Source of the DNA: Brevibacterium aurantiacum
GTDB taxonomy: Bacteria; Actinomycetota; Actinomycetes; Actinomycetales; Brevibacteriaceae
Reading direction: 5' to 3'
DNA: 64,000 bases
Assembly (NCBI RefSeq): GCF_007558825.1
Contig: NZ_VLTK01000002.1
Location: forward strand, 372,001-436,000
Below are positions 1-7,749 of this stretch, one piece after another (position 1 is the stretch's first letter; each line of letters opens with the position of its first letter). The position numbers were made by a program, and so were the translations under genes. The notes beneath the pieces were generated by a model. That model was not told the DNA's origin, did no database searches, and was given only the letters and a program-made list of their open reading frames with translations.

Positions 1-2
1 CT

Positions 3-689
3 GTGGTGACTGCCTCGCGCACGGTCACCCCGGAGCTTGCTGCGACGGGGGCGGTGACGCTGACCGGCGACCTCTCGGGCCCCGACGTTCCCGCGCGAAT
101 CGTCGCGGAGGCTCTCGGAGTGTCTGGCACGCTCGATATCCTCGTCAATAACGTCGGGGGCGGCGACGGGACACCTGTCGGCGCAGGATTTTTGGACTTC
201 ACGGATGGGCTGTGGGCATCGACTTTCGAATTGAACGTGTTTGCGGCTGTCAGGGCGACGAGGGCCGCGTTGCCCGCGCTGCTTTCATCCCACGGGGCGG
301 TGGTGAATGTGTCCTCCGACAGTGCCCGACGACCGCACACCGCGCCGTTGCCGTATGGCGCAGCGAAAGCGGCGTTGAATGCGGTCACGAAGGGACTCTC
401 GGAGGAGTTTGGTCCGCAGGGGGTGCGGTTCAACACCGTGTCTCCGTCCTCGACTCGGACGGCGTTGTGGGAGGGGGAGCAGAGCTTCGGTGCGGACCTG
501 GCATCGACGATGAACGTGACGCAACAGCAACTCATCGAAACCCTTCCCGTGCAGGCGGGCATGCTCACCGGCCGCTTCATCGAGCCACGGGAAGTCGCAA
601 CCGCCATCGCGTACCTGGTGTCGCCCCTCGCGTCCAGCGTCCACGGAGCTAACTGGATCGTCGACGCCGGCGTCGACAAGAGCAGCTGA
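3..689 (+). CDS. SDR family oxidoreductase, 5' end cut by window
   Basis: Short-chain dehydrogenase/reductase, NAD(P)-dependent and probably cytosolic; the substrate cannot be told. Visible are the structural NNVGG motif (usual NNAGG) near residue 50, the catalytic serine in NVSSDS near 103, and the YxxxK pair in PYGAAK near 120. The C-terminus GANWIVDAGVD matches the usual SDR ending. The N-terminal glycine-rich dinucleotide motif is missing because the reading frame is open at the window edge, so the start given is only the first complete codon. It does not overlap its neighbours, and a decayed gene remnant follows. Confidence 0.85.
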   Translation: MVTASRTVTPELAATGAVTLTGDLSGPDVPARIVAEALGVSGTLDILVNNVGGGDGTPVGAGFLDFTDGLWASTFELNVFAAVRATRAALPALLSSHGAVVNVSSDSARRPHTAPLPYGAAKAALNAVTKGLSEEFGPQGVRFNTVSPSSTRTALWEGEQSFGADLASTMNVTQQQLIETLPVQAGMLTGRFIEPREVATAIAYLVSPLASSVHGANWIVDAGVDKSS

Positions 690-703
690 CGCACCCGCGG
701 AAG

Positions 704-901
704 TTGCGCACCTGTCGGAGGTGTCGGCGATGCACGCGATGTTCCCGGGCGGTTGCCGGAATGGTCATCACGCAGGAGCCGGGCCCGAACGAGGTCGTCG
801 TCGAGGCCGCACAGCACCTGCGCTGGGCCGAGCGCGACGGCAGATACACCGAACAGCTCGAAGGCCGTTCCGCCGCGCTGGCAACGCTTCTCGGCCGCTG
901 A
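704..901 (+). pseudogene. Short coding-like remnant, unidentified
   Basis: From about 761 the frame reads MVITQEPGPNEVVVEAAQHL and onward to LATLLGR, with G/C at almost every third codon position like the real genes here. It is only about 46 residues of plausible protein, and the preceding frame is arginine/cysteine-rich and not protein-like. I do not recognise the family. It most resembles the 3' end of a gene whose 5' part was deleted. It could also be a small unannotated protein. Confidence 0.3.
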
Positions 902-970
902 CCGGCGGTTCGGAGTCTGTCAGACCTCTGGGAACCCATCTTCGCAATGCGAATCTTCGGACCCGAGCAA

Positions 971-1357
971 TCAGCGGGCCGAGCCGATATCGCGGTCGCC
1001 CTCGTCGCCATCGAGCATTATCGTGACCTCCTCCACCCTGTCGAAGCGCCCATCCCGTGCCAGGGTCCCGAACAGGTAGACCTCTTGGACTACCTCGCCC
1101 CCGTCCTGCTTGATGATGTGAGCTATGTGACGATCGGCGTACCGGTCACCGTCCCGCAGCTCATCGCGGATGGTGATAGTCGCATTCGCGACGATCGTGC
1201 GGAGGTGCGCAATGTGCTGAACGAACCCGGCGCGGTCGTCCCACGTGCCATCGGTTCGTTGACGGTATGTGTCGGTGAAATGCCTGCGCACGGCCTCTTC
1301 CAGCGGCAGTTGACGCTCATTGAGCAGATCGTGCAGTGCTGCGGCGATGTCGGTCAT
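971..1357 (-). CDS. SnoaL-like / NTF2-fold protein
   Basis: A protein of 128 residues with the NTF2-like (SnoaL) layout: an N-terminal helix pair (LHDLLNERQLPLEEAVRRHF), then DRAGFVQHIAHLR, then beta strands ending in a DGRFDRVEEVTIML segment typical of the family. Such proteins act as small isomerases, hydrolases or binding domains; no function can be assigned. The start is ATG at 1357, preceded by a GAGGAG ribosome-binding site. It is divergent from a MarR regulator, and the shared intergenic region carries two operator-like inverted repeats, so MarR control is likely. Confidence 0.7.
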   Translation of the reverse strand: MTDIAAALHDLLNERQLPLEEAVRRHFTDTYRQRTDGTWDDRAGFVQHIAHLRTIVANATITIRDELRDGDRYADRHIAHIIKQDGGEVVQEVYLFGTLARDGRFDRVEEVTIMLDGDEGDRDIGSAR

Positions 1358-1375
1358 GTGGTCTCCTCTTCTTAG

Positions 1376-1426
1376 CTATGCTGGTTGCATAGGTAAATTT
1401 AGCACCCATCTGTGCAAGTTGCATAG
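1376..1426. promoter_or_regulatory. Tandem inverted repeats, probable MarR operators
   Basis: CTATGC-N5-GCATAG is a perfect inverted repeat at 1376-1392. A one-mismatch copy, CTGTGC-N5-GCATAG, lies at 1410-1426. The copies are 34 bp apart, about three helical turns. They sit between the SnoaL-like gene and the divergent marR-type gene, the usual place for an autoregulated MarR operator. Binding by that protein is inferred. Confidence 0.6.
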
Positions 1427-1519
1427 ATATTTTGTGGATCTTGCGGTCGTTTCCTGCACCGGCGCAGAGGCCAGGGCGGGTGGCGACGGCGGTAGCCAGG
1501 TGGCACGAGGAGGCTGGAC

Positions 1520-1951
1520 ATGAATGACGAACGGGTGATTGCCGAGGCCCTTGGGAAGATTCTCGGGCGAGCTTTCAGAGGTCGTCTCTACTCTGATCTC
1601 ACGCACGGCATCGCGGAAGGGCTGAACGAGTCGACCTATCCGGTGCTCAGCGCGGTCGCTCGTGCCGATGGGTCGCCGTCGGCGCGTGATATCGCTCTCG
1701 AGGTGGGCACAGATCGATCGGTGGTGAGCAGACGCGCGGCGACACTGGCCGCCGCCGGACTGATTGACACTGTGGGCGGCCCAGATCGGAGGGCGGTCTA
1801 CTACGCGCTGACCAGCCTCGGGACAGAAGCCACAACGGTGATGAGGCGACGGTTGGACGCGGCCATTGCCGAGCACATAGGCGATTGGGCACAGGACGAC
1901 ATCTCTCGATTCGCCCGCTTGCTCACCACATTCAGCGAGAAGCCTCTGTAG
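1520..1951 (+). CDS. MarR family transcriptional regulator
   Basis: A winged-helix repressor of 143 residues. The helix-turn-helix covers about residues 52-75 (SARDIALEVGTDRSVVSRRA), followed by the wing GGPDRRAVYYALTSLG. N- and C-terminal helices would form the dimer. The ATG at 1520 has a strong GAGGAGG site 5-6 bases upstream. It is divergent from the SnoaL-like gene with a tandem palindrome between, so it probably represses itself and that gene. The ligand is unknown. Confidence 0.85.
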   Translation: MNDERVIAEALGKILGRAFRGRLYSDLTHGIAEGLNESTYPVLSAVARADGSPSARDIALEVGTDRSVVSRRAATLAAAGLIDTVGGPDRRAVYYALTSLGTEATTVMRRRLDAAIAEHIGDWAQDDISRFARLLTTFSEKPL

Positions 1952-2181
1952 CTGTACCGGGCAGATGCTTGAGCGCGACGTAGTCTCATGGAGTATGTCC
2001 CATGCATCAATGTTGTGCTTTCTCGTCTTTGCTGAGCCCGGTGAAAGGTGCATGGGAGAATCCGCTGCTTACTAGTGTGTGGCGTGGCGTTGCACTCAGA
2101 AGGCCCGATATGTAGGCACGTGGCGGGGCTCCGGGCTAGTGTGGAATCGAGTTCCGGTTCGACGTCTGGGGGCAGGTAGAA

Positions 2182-2583
2182 GTGAATCGCCAATTCTGCG
2201 CCAGGGGCGTGCTCGTTGCTGACGGCGTGGGATGCGCGATCGCCGGATCGGCAGTGCTGGGCAGTGATCGCGTCGCCTCATCCATCGATCTTTCGCTGAC
2301 GTCCCGCCCGATCATAGTGACCGCACTGGGCGCAACAAGCGCAACGCTGTTTGCAGGCGCGGTGCGTTCCCGCGACAGTGACCTCGCACTTGCGGCGGCT
2401 GTCAACCTCGGCTGGGTCGGAGTCTGTCTCATTGCGATGTCACGACGGCCGTCCCGGCTGGGCGTCGCACTCATTGCGGCGACAGCTGCATTCGACAGCG
2501 TGGCTGCGACTGCCCAATGGCGTCTCCGGGCCACGACGGAGGCTCTGGAGCGTTCCGACCGCTCCTGGAATCAATCTATCTGA
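2182..2583 (+). CDS. Small membrane protein of unknown function
   Basis: A protein of 133 residues with about four hydrophobic segments (near residues 9-25, 42-60, 67-84 and 92-107) separated by short arginine- or aspartate-bearing loops, and a polar C-terminus. I do not recognise a named family; its size and spacing resemble small four-helix actinobacterial membrane proteins. The GTG start at 2182 follows GGGGCAGGTAGAA. The opposite-strand frames here are arginine-rich and lack protein-like composition. It is flanked by about 230 bp upstream and 109 bp downstream in which I see no gene. Confidence 0.55.
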   Translation: MNRQFCARGVLVADGVGCAIAGSAVLGSDRVASSIDLSLTSRPIIVTALGATSATLFAGAVRSRDSDLALAAAVNLGWVGVCLIAMSRRPSRLGVALIAATAAFDSVAATAQWRLRATTEALERSDRSWNQSI

Positions 2584-2692
2584 TAATCCAGATAGTCCAG
2601 GCAGGCAGGCAGGCGGTCGGGATCGTGATCGGCGGAGTCCGACGGCGATCCCTGTATCGGCTTGTTGAGGTCAAACTATGCCGTCAGGGGGT

Positions 2693-3733
2693 TCAAGAGC
2701 TTGCGACAGAGAGCTCTTCACGAACGATGCTCGTTCCCGCGCTCAGCGCGCTCAACTTCCCGAGGGCAACATCCCGCGAGAACGGCGCCATGCCGCAGTT
2801 CGTGCTCGGGATGAGTTTGTCCGAGTCGACGAATCTGAGCACCTTGCGCAGGGTGTCGGAAACTTCCTCCGGAGTCTCGATGGTCTCATTTGCCACGTCG
2901 ATGGCCCCAAGCATGACTTTTTTGCCGCGAATGAGCTCGAGGAGGTCCATAGGGACACCGGAGTTATGGCACTCCAGTGAGACGATGTCGATGGTCGACT
3001 GCTGCAGGAGCGGGAATGATTCCCCGTACTGGCGCCATTCGGACCCGAGGGTTGCTTTCCAGTCATTGTTTGCCGTGATCCCGTAGCCGTAGCAGATGTG
3101 TACGGCGGTTTCTGCGCGCAGTCCTTCCGCGGCTCTCTCCAGCGTGGCAATTCCCCAGTCCGTCATCTCGTCGAAGAAGACATTGAAGGCAGGCTCGTCG
3201 AACTGGATGATGTCCACTCCGGCTGCTTCCAGATCCCGCGCCTCCTGATTGAGGACAGCGGCGAACTCCCAGGCCAATTTTTCGCGGCTCTTGTAATAGC
3301 CGTCGTAGAGCGTGTCGATCATGGTCATCGGGCCCGGGAGCGCCCATTTGATCGGTTGGTCGGTCTGCTGCCGGAGGAACTTCGCGTCGTCGGCGAACAC
3401 CGGTTCCCCACGGCTCACGGCGCCGACCACGGTAGGCACGCTTGCGTCATAGCGATCGCGGATTCGAACCGTCTCCCGCTTCTCGAAATCAACACCGTTG
3501 AGGTGCTCGATGAATGTGGTCACGAAGTGCTGTCGGGTCTGTTCTCCGTCGCTGATGATATCGATTTCGCGGTTGGTCTGCTCGTGGACTGCGATACGCA
3601 GGGCATCGCGCCTGCCCTCAGCCAGGTCATCGCCCTGCAGGTTCCACGGTGACCAGAGAGTCTCAGGCTGTGCGAGCCACGACGGCTTCGGCAGACTGCC
3701 GACGATCGAAGTGGGCAATAGTGTCGGCGTCAT
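2693..3733 (-). CDS. mesD: Core-MetE type methionine synthase (MesD-like)
   Basis: Homologous to the C-terminal catalytic half of cobalamin-independent methionine synthase, but only 346 residues and without the N-terminal folate-binding half. Family hallmarks are SIVGSLPKP near the N-terminus, DGEQTR near residue 60, FDEPAF in the middle, HICYGYG with a zinc-ligand histidine and cysteine, and STNCGM near the C-terminus. Such 'core MetE' proteins methylate homocysteine without folate. The family that occurs beside DUF1852 (MesX) is MesD. The ATG at 3733 has AGGAG upstream and begins 17 nt after the DUF1852 gene stops, so the two form one operon. The MesD name rests on this pairing. Confidence 0.8.
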   Translation of the reverse strand: MTPTLLPTSIVGSLPKPSWLAQPETLWSPWNLQGDDLAEGRRDALRIAVHEQTNREIDIISDGEQTRQHFVTTFIEHLNGVDFEKRETVRIRDRYDASVPTVVGAVSRGEPVFADDAKFLRQQTDQPIKWALPGPMTMIDTLYDGYYKSREKLAWEFAAVLNQEARDLEAAGVDIIQFDEPAFNVFFDEMTDWGIATLERAAEGLRAETAVHICYGYGITANNDWKATLGSEWRQYGESFPLLQQSTIDIVSLECHNSGVPMDLLELIRGKKVMLGAIDVANETIETPEEVSDTLRKVLRFVDSDKLIPSTNCGMAPFSRDVALGKLSALSAGTSIVREELSVASS

Positions 3734-3750
3734 CGATTCTTCTCCTGTGG

Positions 3751-4743
3751 TCATGCAGCTGGAATGGGATAGTTGGCGGCCCACTGTTCGAGCATCTCCC
3801 GGTGTGGGTTGACGAAAGCCTTCGCCGTGTACTTTCCCTGCTTGATTGCGAGCTGACTACGTTCGGCGCGATCGTAGGCGATCGGTGTCTCCGAGAAGTC
3901 CTGCCGCTTCAGCGTCGGTCGGTAGGTCTTATCGGCGGCCACGTGCGCGTTGTAGATCTCCGGTCGATAGATCCTTTGAAAGGTCTCCATCGTGCTGATC
4001 GTGCCGATGAGCTGCAGATTGGAATAGTCGTTGAGGAGATCGCCGCGGAAATAGAATGCAAGCGGCGCGACACCGCCGGGCGGCATGAAGTATCTCACCT
4101 GCAGTCCCATCTTTCCGAAGTAGTCGTCGGTCAGCGAATACTCGTCTTGCTGGTACTCCACGCCGAGAATCGGATGGTGATTCTCGGTCCGATGGTATGT
4201 CCTGCTCGTCGACACGCTGATGCAGACCACGGGTGCCGCCTGGAAGCGTTCCCGATATGCTGCGGAATCGAGGAAGTGCTGGAACAGTTTGCCGTGGAGA
4301 TCGCCGAAGTCGTCGGGGACGGTGAATTCGCTCGCAGCATCGTTGACCGCTGGAAGGCGCACGCTGAAATCGAAATCGCGGACATAGGACGAGAAGTTGT
4401 TTCCCACGATCCCGGGGTGGCGGTCACCAGTCTTTCGATCGAGGATCTGGATATCCAGGACTTCGAGCAATGGGAATTCCTGATCGCAGCCTGTGGCTGT
4501 GAACAGGAGCTCCCCGGAAACTATCTCGAGGGCGACGGTGTAGCGGTCCCTATCGGGGTTGTCCCAGTGGGCGAGGTCGTTGAACCGACGATTGATAGTC
4601 GTCAGGGTGTTGCGGAGGTTCTGCCGACGATGCTCGCCCCTGGCGAGGTTCGCGAAGTTCGTCGTGGCGCGTGAACTATCCGATGGCGAGTAGTGCTCGT
4701 CGAATCGGGTGGTAGTGATGCTGAATGTGAACTCGGTTGTCAT
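3751..4743 (-). CDS. mesX: DUF1852 protein, putative oxygenase MesX
   Basis: About 330 residues matching the DUF1852 family (N-terminus TEFTFSITTTRFDEHYSPSD, then ATTNFANLARG). DUF1852/MesX is needed for function of the folate-independent methionine synthase MesD and is thought to be an oxygen-dependent partner; its chemistry is not settled. The ATG at 4743 was chosen because the upstream 20 codons have unlike composition and conservation should begin at MTTEF. The Shine-Dalgarno is weak (GGACG). It is first gene of a two-gene operon with the core-MetE gene and divergent from a LysR regulator. Confidence 0.8.
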   Translation of the reverse strand: MTTEFTFSITTTRFDEHYSPSDSSRATTNFANLARGEHRRQNLRNTLTTINRRFNDLAHWDNPDRDRYTVALEIVSGELLFTATGCDQEFPLLEVLDIQILDRKTGDRHPGIVGNNFSSYVRDFDFSVRLPAVNDAASEFTVPDDFGDLHGKLFQHFLDSAAYRERFQAAPVVCISVSTSRTYHRTENHHPILGVEYQQDEYSLTDDYFGKMGLQVRYFMPPGGVAPLAFYFRGDLLNDYSNLQLIGTISTMETFQRIYRPEIYNAHVAADKTYRPTLKRQDFSETPIAYDRAERSQLAIKQGKYTAKAFVNPHREMLEQWAANYPIPAA

Positions 4744-4841
4744 GGACGTCCAATTCCGTAATCGATCGGCCGGGGTCGGCCATGCGGAGGTCTTCGAAAC
4801 CATCCTGCAGGCAACGGGCTGATATCGGGTAACTTGTCTGA

Positions 4842-4859
4842 ACTATGGGTTCATATAGT
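4842..4859. promoter_or_regulatory. Inverted repeat in mesX-lysR intergenic region, probable LysR site
   Basis: ACTAT-N8-ATAGT, with an inner TATG-GGTT-CATA, lies in the 124-bp gap between the divergent mesX and lysR genes. LysR regulators bind such imperfect dyads. The last six bases (TATAGT, 4854-4859) also look like a -10 box only 8 nt before the lysR ATG, so binding would repress lysR. Confidence 0.5.
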
Positions 4860-4867
4860 CTTTATCT

Positions 4868-5809
4868 ATGTCCCGAGGCTTGAGAAACATCACACTGCTG
4901 CAGCTCCACTACTTCATCGAGGTCGCGGCGGAGGGCTCGATCACGGCCGCTGCTGATCTGCTCTATGTCTCCCAGCCGACGATGTCTGCAGCTATGAAGG
5001 ACCTTGAGGCCCGGGTGGGTCGGGCCTTGCTTTTCCGATCCGCCCGCGGGGTGACACTCACTGTTGATGGTGCGGAGTTCCTCGGCTATGCGAGGCAAGT
5101 CGTTGAGCAGGCGGACCTCCTCGAGCAGCATTATCTCGGTCGGCCCCCATCGCGGCGTCTGCTCGGGGTATCGGCGCAGCACTACTCGTTCGTGGTTGAT
5201 GCATTCGTGCGGATGGTCAAGGCCAGCGATGCGGCCGAGTATGAGTTCTCGCTGCGAGAGACTCGCACCTGGGACATCATCGAAGATGTTCGCACACTCC
5301 GCAGCGAGCTCGGCATTCTTTACCGGAACGACTTCAATCAGAAGGTCATCGACAAACTGCTGCGGGACTCCGGGCTTGCCTTTCACCCGCTTTTCGTTGC
5401 AGTTCCGCACATCTTCATCTCCCGGAAGAACCCGCTTGCCGCACGAGATCGCGTCACGCTCGACGATCTCGCCGACGTGCCACGGCTCACCTTCGATCAG
5501 GGAGCGAACAACTCGTTCTACTTCGCCGAGGAGATCCTGTCGACTTTGTCGAGTAGGCAGGAGATCCGGGTCTCCGATCGTGCGACGATCTTCAACCTCA
5601 TGACCGGGCTCGACGGCTACACGATCTCGACGGGCATCATCAGTGACGACCTCGATCCAGAGATCGTCGCGATTCCGCTCGACGTCGACGAACGCATCGA
5701 GATCGGTTGGATCGACCATTCCGGGATCCCGCTCACCGAGCAAGCGCGACGCTTCCTCGAAGAAGTGCGGGCCGTCGTCGCGGGTTTCGGGGTCGAACTG
5801 CTCGGCTAG
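4868..5809 (+). CDS. LysR family transcriptional regulator
   Basis: A protein of 313 residues. The N-terminal winged HTH spans about residues 8-65 (LHYFIEVAAEGSITAAADLL, then SQPTMSAAMKDLE), the classic LysR signature, followed by a linker helix and a periplasmic-binding-like effector domain. It is divergent from the mesX-mesD operon and is probably its regulator, perhaps sensing a methionine-pathway metabolite (inference). There is no Shine-Dalgarno before the ATG, and a TATAGT -10-like box ends 8 nt upstream, so the mRNA is probably leaderless. Confidence 0.9.
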   Translation: MSRGLRNITLLQLHYFIEVAAEGSITAAADLLYVSQPTMSAAMKDLEARVGRALLFRSARGVTLTVDGAEFLGYARQVVEQADLLEQHYLGRPPSRRLLGVSAQHYSFVVDAFVRMVKASDAAEYEFSLRETRTWDIIEDVRTLRSELGILYRNDFNQKVIDKLLRDSGLAFHPLFVAVPHIFISRKNPLAARDRVTLDDLADVPRLTFDQGANNSFYFAEEILSTLSSRQEIRVSDRATIFNLMTGLDGYTISTGIISDDLDPEIVAIPLDVDERIEIGWIDHSGIPLTEQARRFLEEVRAVVAGFGVELLG

Positions 5810-5811
5810 CT

Positions 5812-5827
5812 CCGACAACGCTGTCGG
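5812..5827 (+). terminator. Short hairpin after lysR
   Basis: CCGACA-acgc-TGTCGG forms a perfect 6-bp stem 3 bp after the lysR stop codon. It has no T-tract, so it may be only a weak terminator or a 3'-end stabiliser. Confidence 0.35.
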
Positions 5828-5978
5828 CGTCCATGATGCTCCCGCGCACGGGCGGTTGCTCACCTAACCGGATCATGCCCTGCGCTAGAGTGACCCCTGG
5901 CGTCAGCATATGATCGCGACGATGAGATCTGATGCAGGTGGAGTGTCAACCTGGAAGATCGAAAGTTGAGGACAGAAG

Positions 5979-7208
5979 ATGACCAACAGCACGAGTTCGC
6001 TACCGCACTCGGAAAGAGGCGGCGTCGCGAAGGTATTCCGGGTATCGGTCCTCGTTCTCGGTCTCATACTGGGCGTGATTGCAGCGATCTTCGGACTTGC
6101 CTCGCTGTTTCCCGGGCTAGGGCCACTCAGTACGGTTGCGGCTCGGTTCGCGCCCACCGTTGCGCCGATAGCGGCTCTGGCAGGTCTGATCGTGCTCCTC
6201 GTCGGAATCGTCGCTATGCGCAGGGGGCATCGGCGCACAGGCGCAGTCACGACAGGGCTCGGCGGGATCGGCGCGGTCGCTAACATCGCTGTGGTTACAG
6301 TTCTCGTCGGTGCCATCACGTCGGCCGGCGGATCGGTCAACCTTTTCACCGCGACGTTCGGGCTCTCCGCAATGGACGCGGCGTCGCCCGACCGCCAGGA
6401 GGTGTACGACAAGACCAGCGCGGGGGATGACCTCTCCCTCTCGATCTACGAGCCGAAGAATGTGGACGGCTCGACACCGACCATCATGGCCGTCCACGGT
6501 GGCGGCTGGATCGCGGGAGAGCCAGATGCAGTGAGCTCAGAGCTTCGCACCTTGGCTGACCACGGCTACTTGGTAGTGGCGGTCGAATACGAACTTGCCA
6601 CCAAGGACAACGCGACCTGGCAGAGTGCGCCCTCGCAGGTTGCCTGCGCCGCAAGCTGGATTCAGGACCACGCCGACACGCTTGGTGCAGATATGGATCG
6701 TCTCGCGTTCTGGGGTGAGAGCTCCGGTGGAAATCTGGTCGCCAACACCGCCGGCGCCGCAGCGGACGGCACCGCTGAGTCGTCGTGTGGTGGGAACGTC
6801 CCCGTTCCCGCTGCGGTCGTCGCCGACTATCCTGCGTTCGACGTGACGGGCCTTTACGAGAACGCCCCTGCAGGTCCGGGCGCGGGCACAGGCTCGCGCA
6901 TATTTGCGACCAGTTACACGGGTGGCACCCCCGAGGAATTCTCGAAACGCTACGCCGCGGTGAATTCCGCCGCGCATCTCAATGCAGCGGCCCCGCCGAC
7001 GCTCGTGATGACCGCCATGCGTGATGACGTCATCATCCCTGCTGACCAATTCGCGTGGGTCGACGCGGCCCGAGACCGTGGAGTCGACGTCGAAACTGTG
7101 CAGATTCCACTCGCGAACCACGCCTACTCGCAGAAAGCGAAGAACTCCATCGGCAGCCAGGGGCACCTCAGCATCGCAGAGGCCTACCTATCAGAACAAC
7201 TTCGATAA
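5979..7208 (+). CDS. Membrane-anchored alpha/beta hydrolase (esterase/lipase)
   Basis: A protein of 409 residues. Three hydrophobic helices near residues 20-45, 50-72 and 85-110 anchor it, followed by a catalytic domain of the hormone-sensitive-lipase-like type. The oxyanion motif is VHGGGW, the nucleophile is the serine of GESSGG, the acid is the aspartate of MRDDVIIP, and the histidine is in LANHAY. All three catalytic residues are present. It probably hydrolyses esters at the outer face of the membrane; the substrate is unknown. It stands alone between lysR and a convergent VOC gene. Confidence 0.85.
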   Translation: MTNSTSSLPHSERGGVAKVFRVSVLVLGLILGVIAAIFGLASLFPGLGPLSTVAARFAPTVAPIAALAGLIVLLVGIVAMRRGHRRTGAVTTGLGGIGAVANIAVVTVLVGAITSAGGSVNLFTATFGLSAMDAASPDRQEVYDKTSAGDDLSLSIYEPKNVDGSTPTIMAVHGGGWIAGEPDAVSSELRTLADHGYLVVAVEYELATKDNATWQSAPSQVACAASWIQDHADTLGADMDRLAFWGESSGGNLVANTAGAAADGTAESSCGGNVPVPAAVVADYPAFDVTGLYENAPAGPGAGTGSRIFATSYTGGTPEEFSKRYAAVNSAAHLNAAAPPTLVMTAMRDDVIIPADQFAWVDAARDRGVDVETVQIPLANHAYSQKAKNSIGSQGHLSIAEAYLSEQLR

Positions 7209-7243
7209 CCCAGCAGTGCAGGCTCGGGAAGCACCTCGGCGAC

Positions 7244-7642
7244 TTAGCGTGAGAATCGGTCTCGGGCGGCCTCGGTGCTCGGCGTGAAGAAGTTGATCAG
7301 GGTGCCGTCGGGATCCCTGACCAGAAGTGAGCGGTTGCCCCACGGCATGTCCGTGGGCTCATTGACGAATACCTCGACGACACCTTGCAGCGCCAGATAG
7401 GTTGCATCGACGTCGTCGACGAGGAAGTCGAGCGTGATGCTGCGATTCGCCCGCGCCTCGGCAGCATTGTCTCCGAGCAGCGGCACCGTGGCGCTGCTGG
7501 CGATGGCCAGGGTGCCGGACGTGGTGCGCACCTCGGCGAACATCGGATGCAGTCGGACAGCGGTGATCCCGGTGGCAGTCTCATAGAACGCGACCAGCGC
7601 TTCGACGTCGTCGGTGATGATGCGGGTGGCTGCCAGTTGCAT
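7244..7642 (-). CDS. VOC (glyoxalase/bleomycin-resistance-like) protein
   Basis: A protein of 132 residues with the VOC fold: MQLAATRIITDDVEALVAFY at the start, ITLDFLVDDVDATYLAL in the second half, and RSLLVRDPDGTLINFFTP at the end, the usual place of the last metal ligand. The role is unknown; such proteins are dioxygenases, isomerases or drug binders. The ATG at 7642 has an AGAGGAG site. It is divergent from a WYL regulator, which probably controls it. Confidence 0.8.
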   Translation of the reverse strand: MQLAATRIITDDVEALVAFYETATGITAVRLHPMFAEVRTTSGTLAIASSATVPLLGDNAAEARANRSITLDFLVDDVDATYLALQGVVEVFVNEPTDMPWGNRSLLVRDPDGTLINFFTPSTEAARDRFSR

Positions 7643-7698
7643 GGTCTTCTCCTCTTGCGGCGAATGCGAGCCGTGATTGCGGCCGCAGACATGAGAGT

Positions 7699-7725
7699 AC
7701 TGTCAATACCGGGCGAAAACTGTCC
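7699..7725. promoter_or_regulatory. Direct repeat ACTGTC x2 between VOC gene and WYL regulator
   Basis: ACTGTCA at 7699-7705 and ACTGTCC at 7719-7725 are 20 bp apart, two helical turns, in the divergent promoter region. A TATATA -10-like element follows at about 7728. The placement suits binding by the adjacent WYL-domain regulator; this is inference from position only. Confidence 0.35.
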
Positions 7726-7749
7726 TGTATATACGAGAGGGTGGACGTT

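Noticed and set aside
3455-3475. GATTCGAACC resembling a tRNA T-arm
   Set aside because: It is inside the methionine synthase gene and no acceptor or anticodon stem can be drawn.
3649-4674. Long forward frame opposite mesX
   Set aside because: mesX on the other strand matches DUF1852; this frame has no start signal.
4862-5863. Long reverse frame opposite lysR
   Set aside because: It is the complement of a clear LysR gene; its product has no family feature and GC-rich antisense frames stay open by composition.
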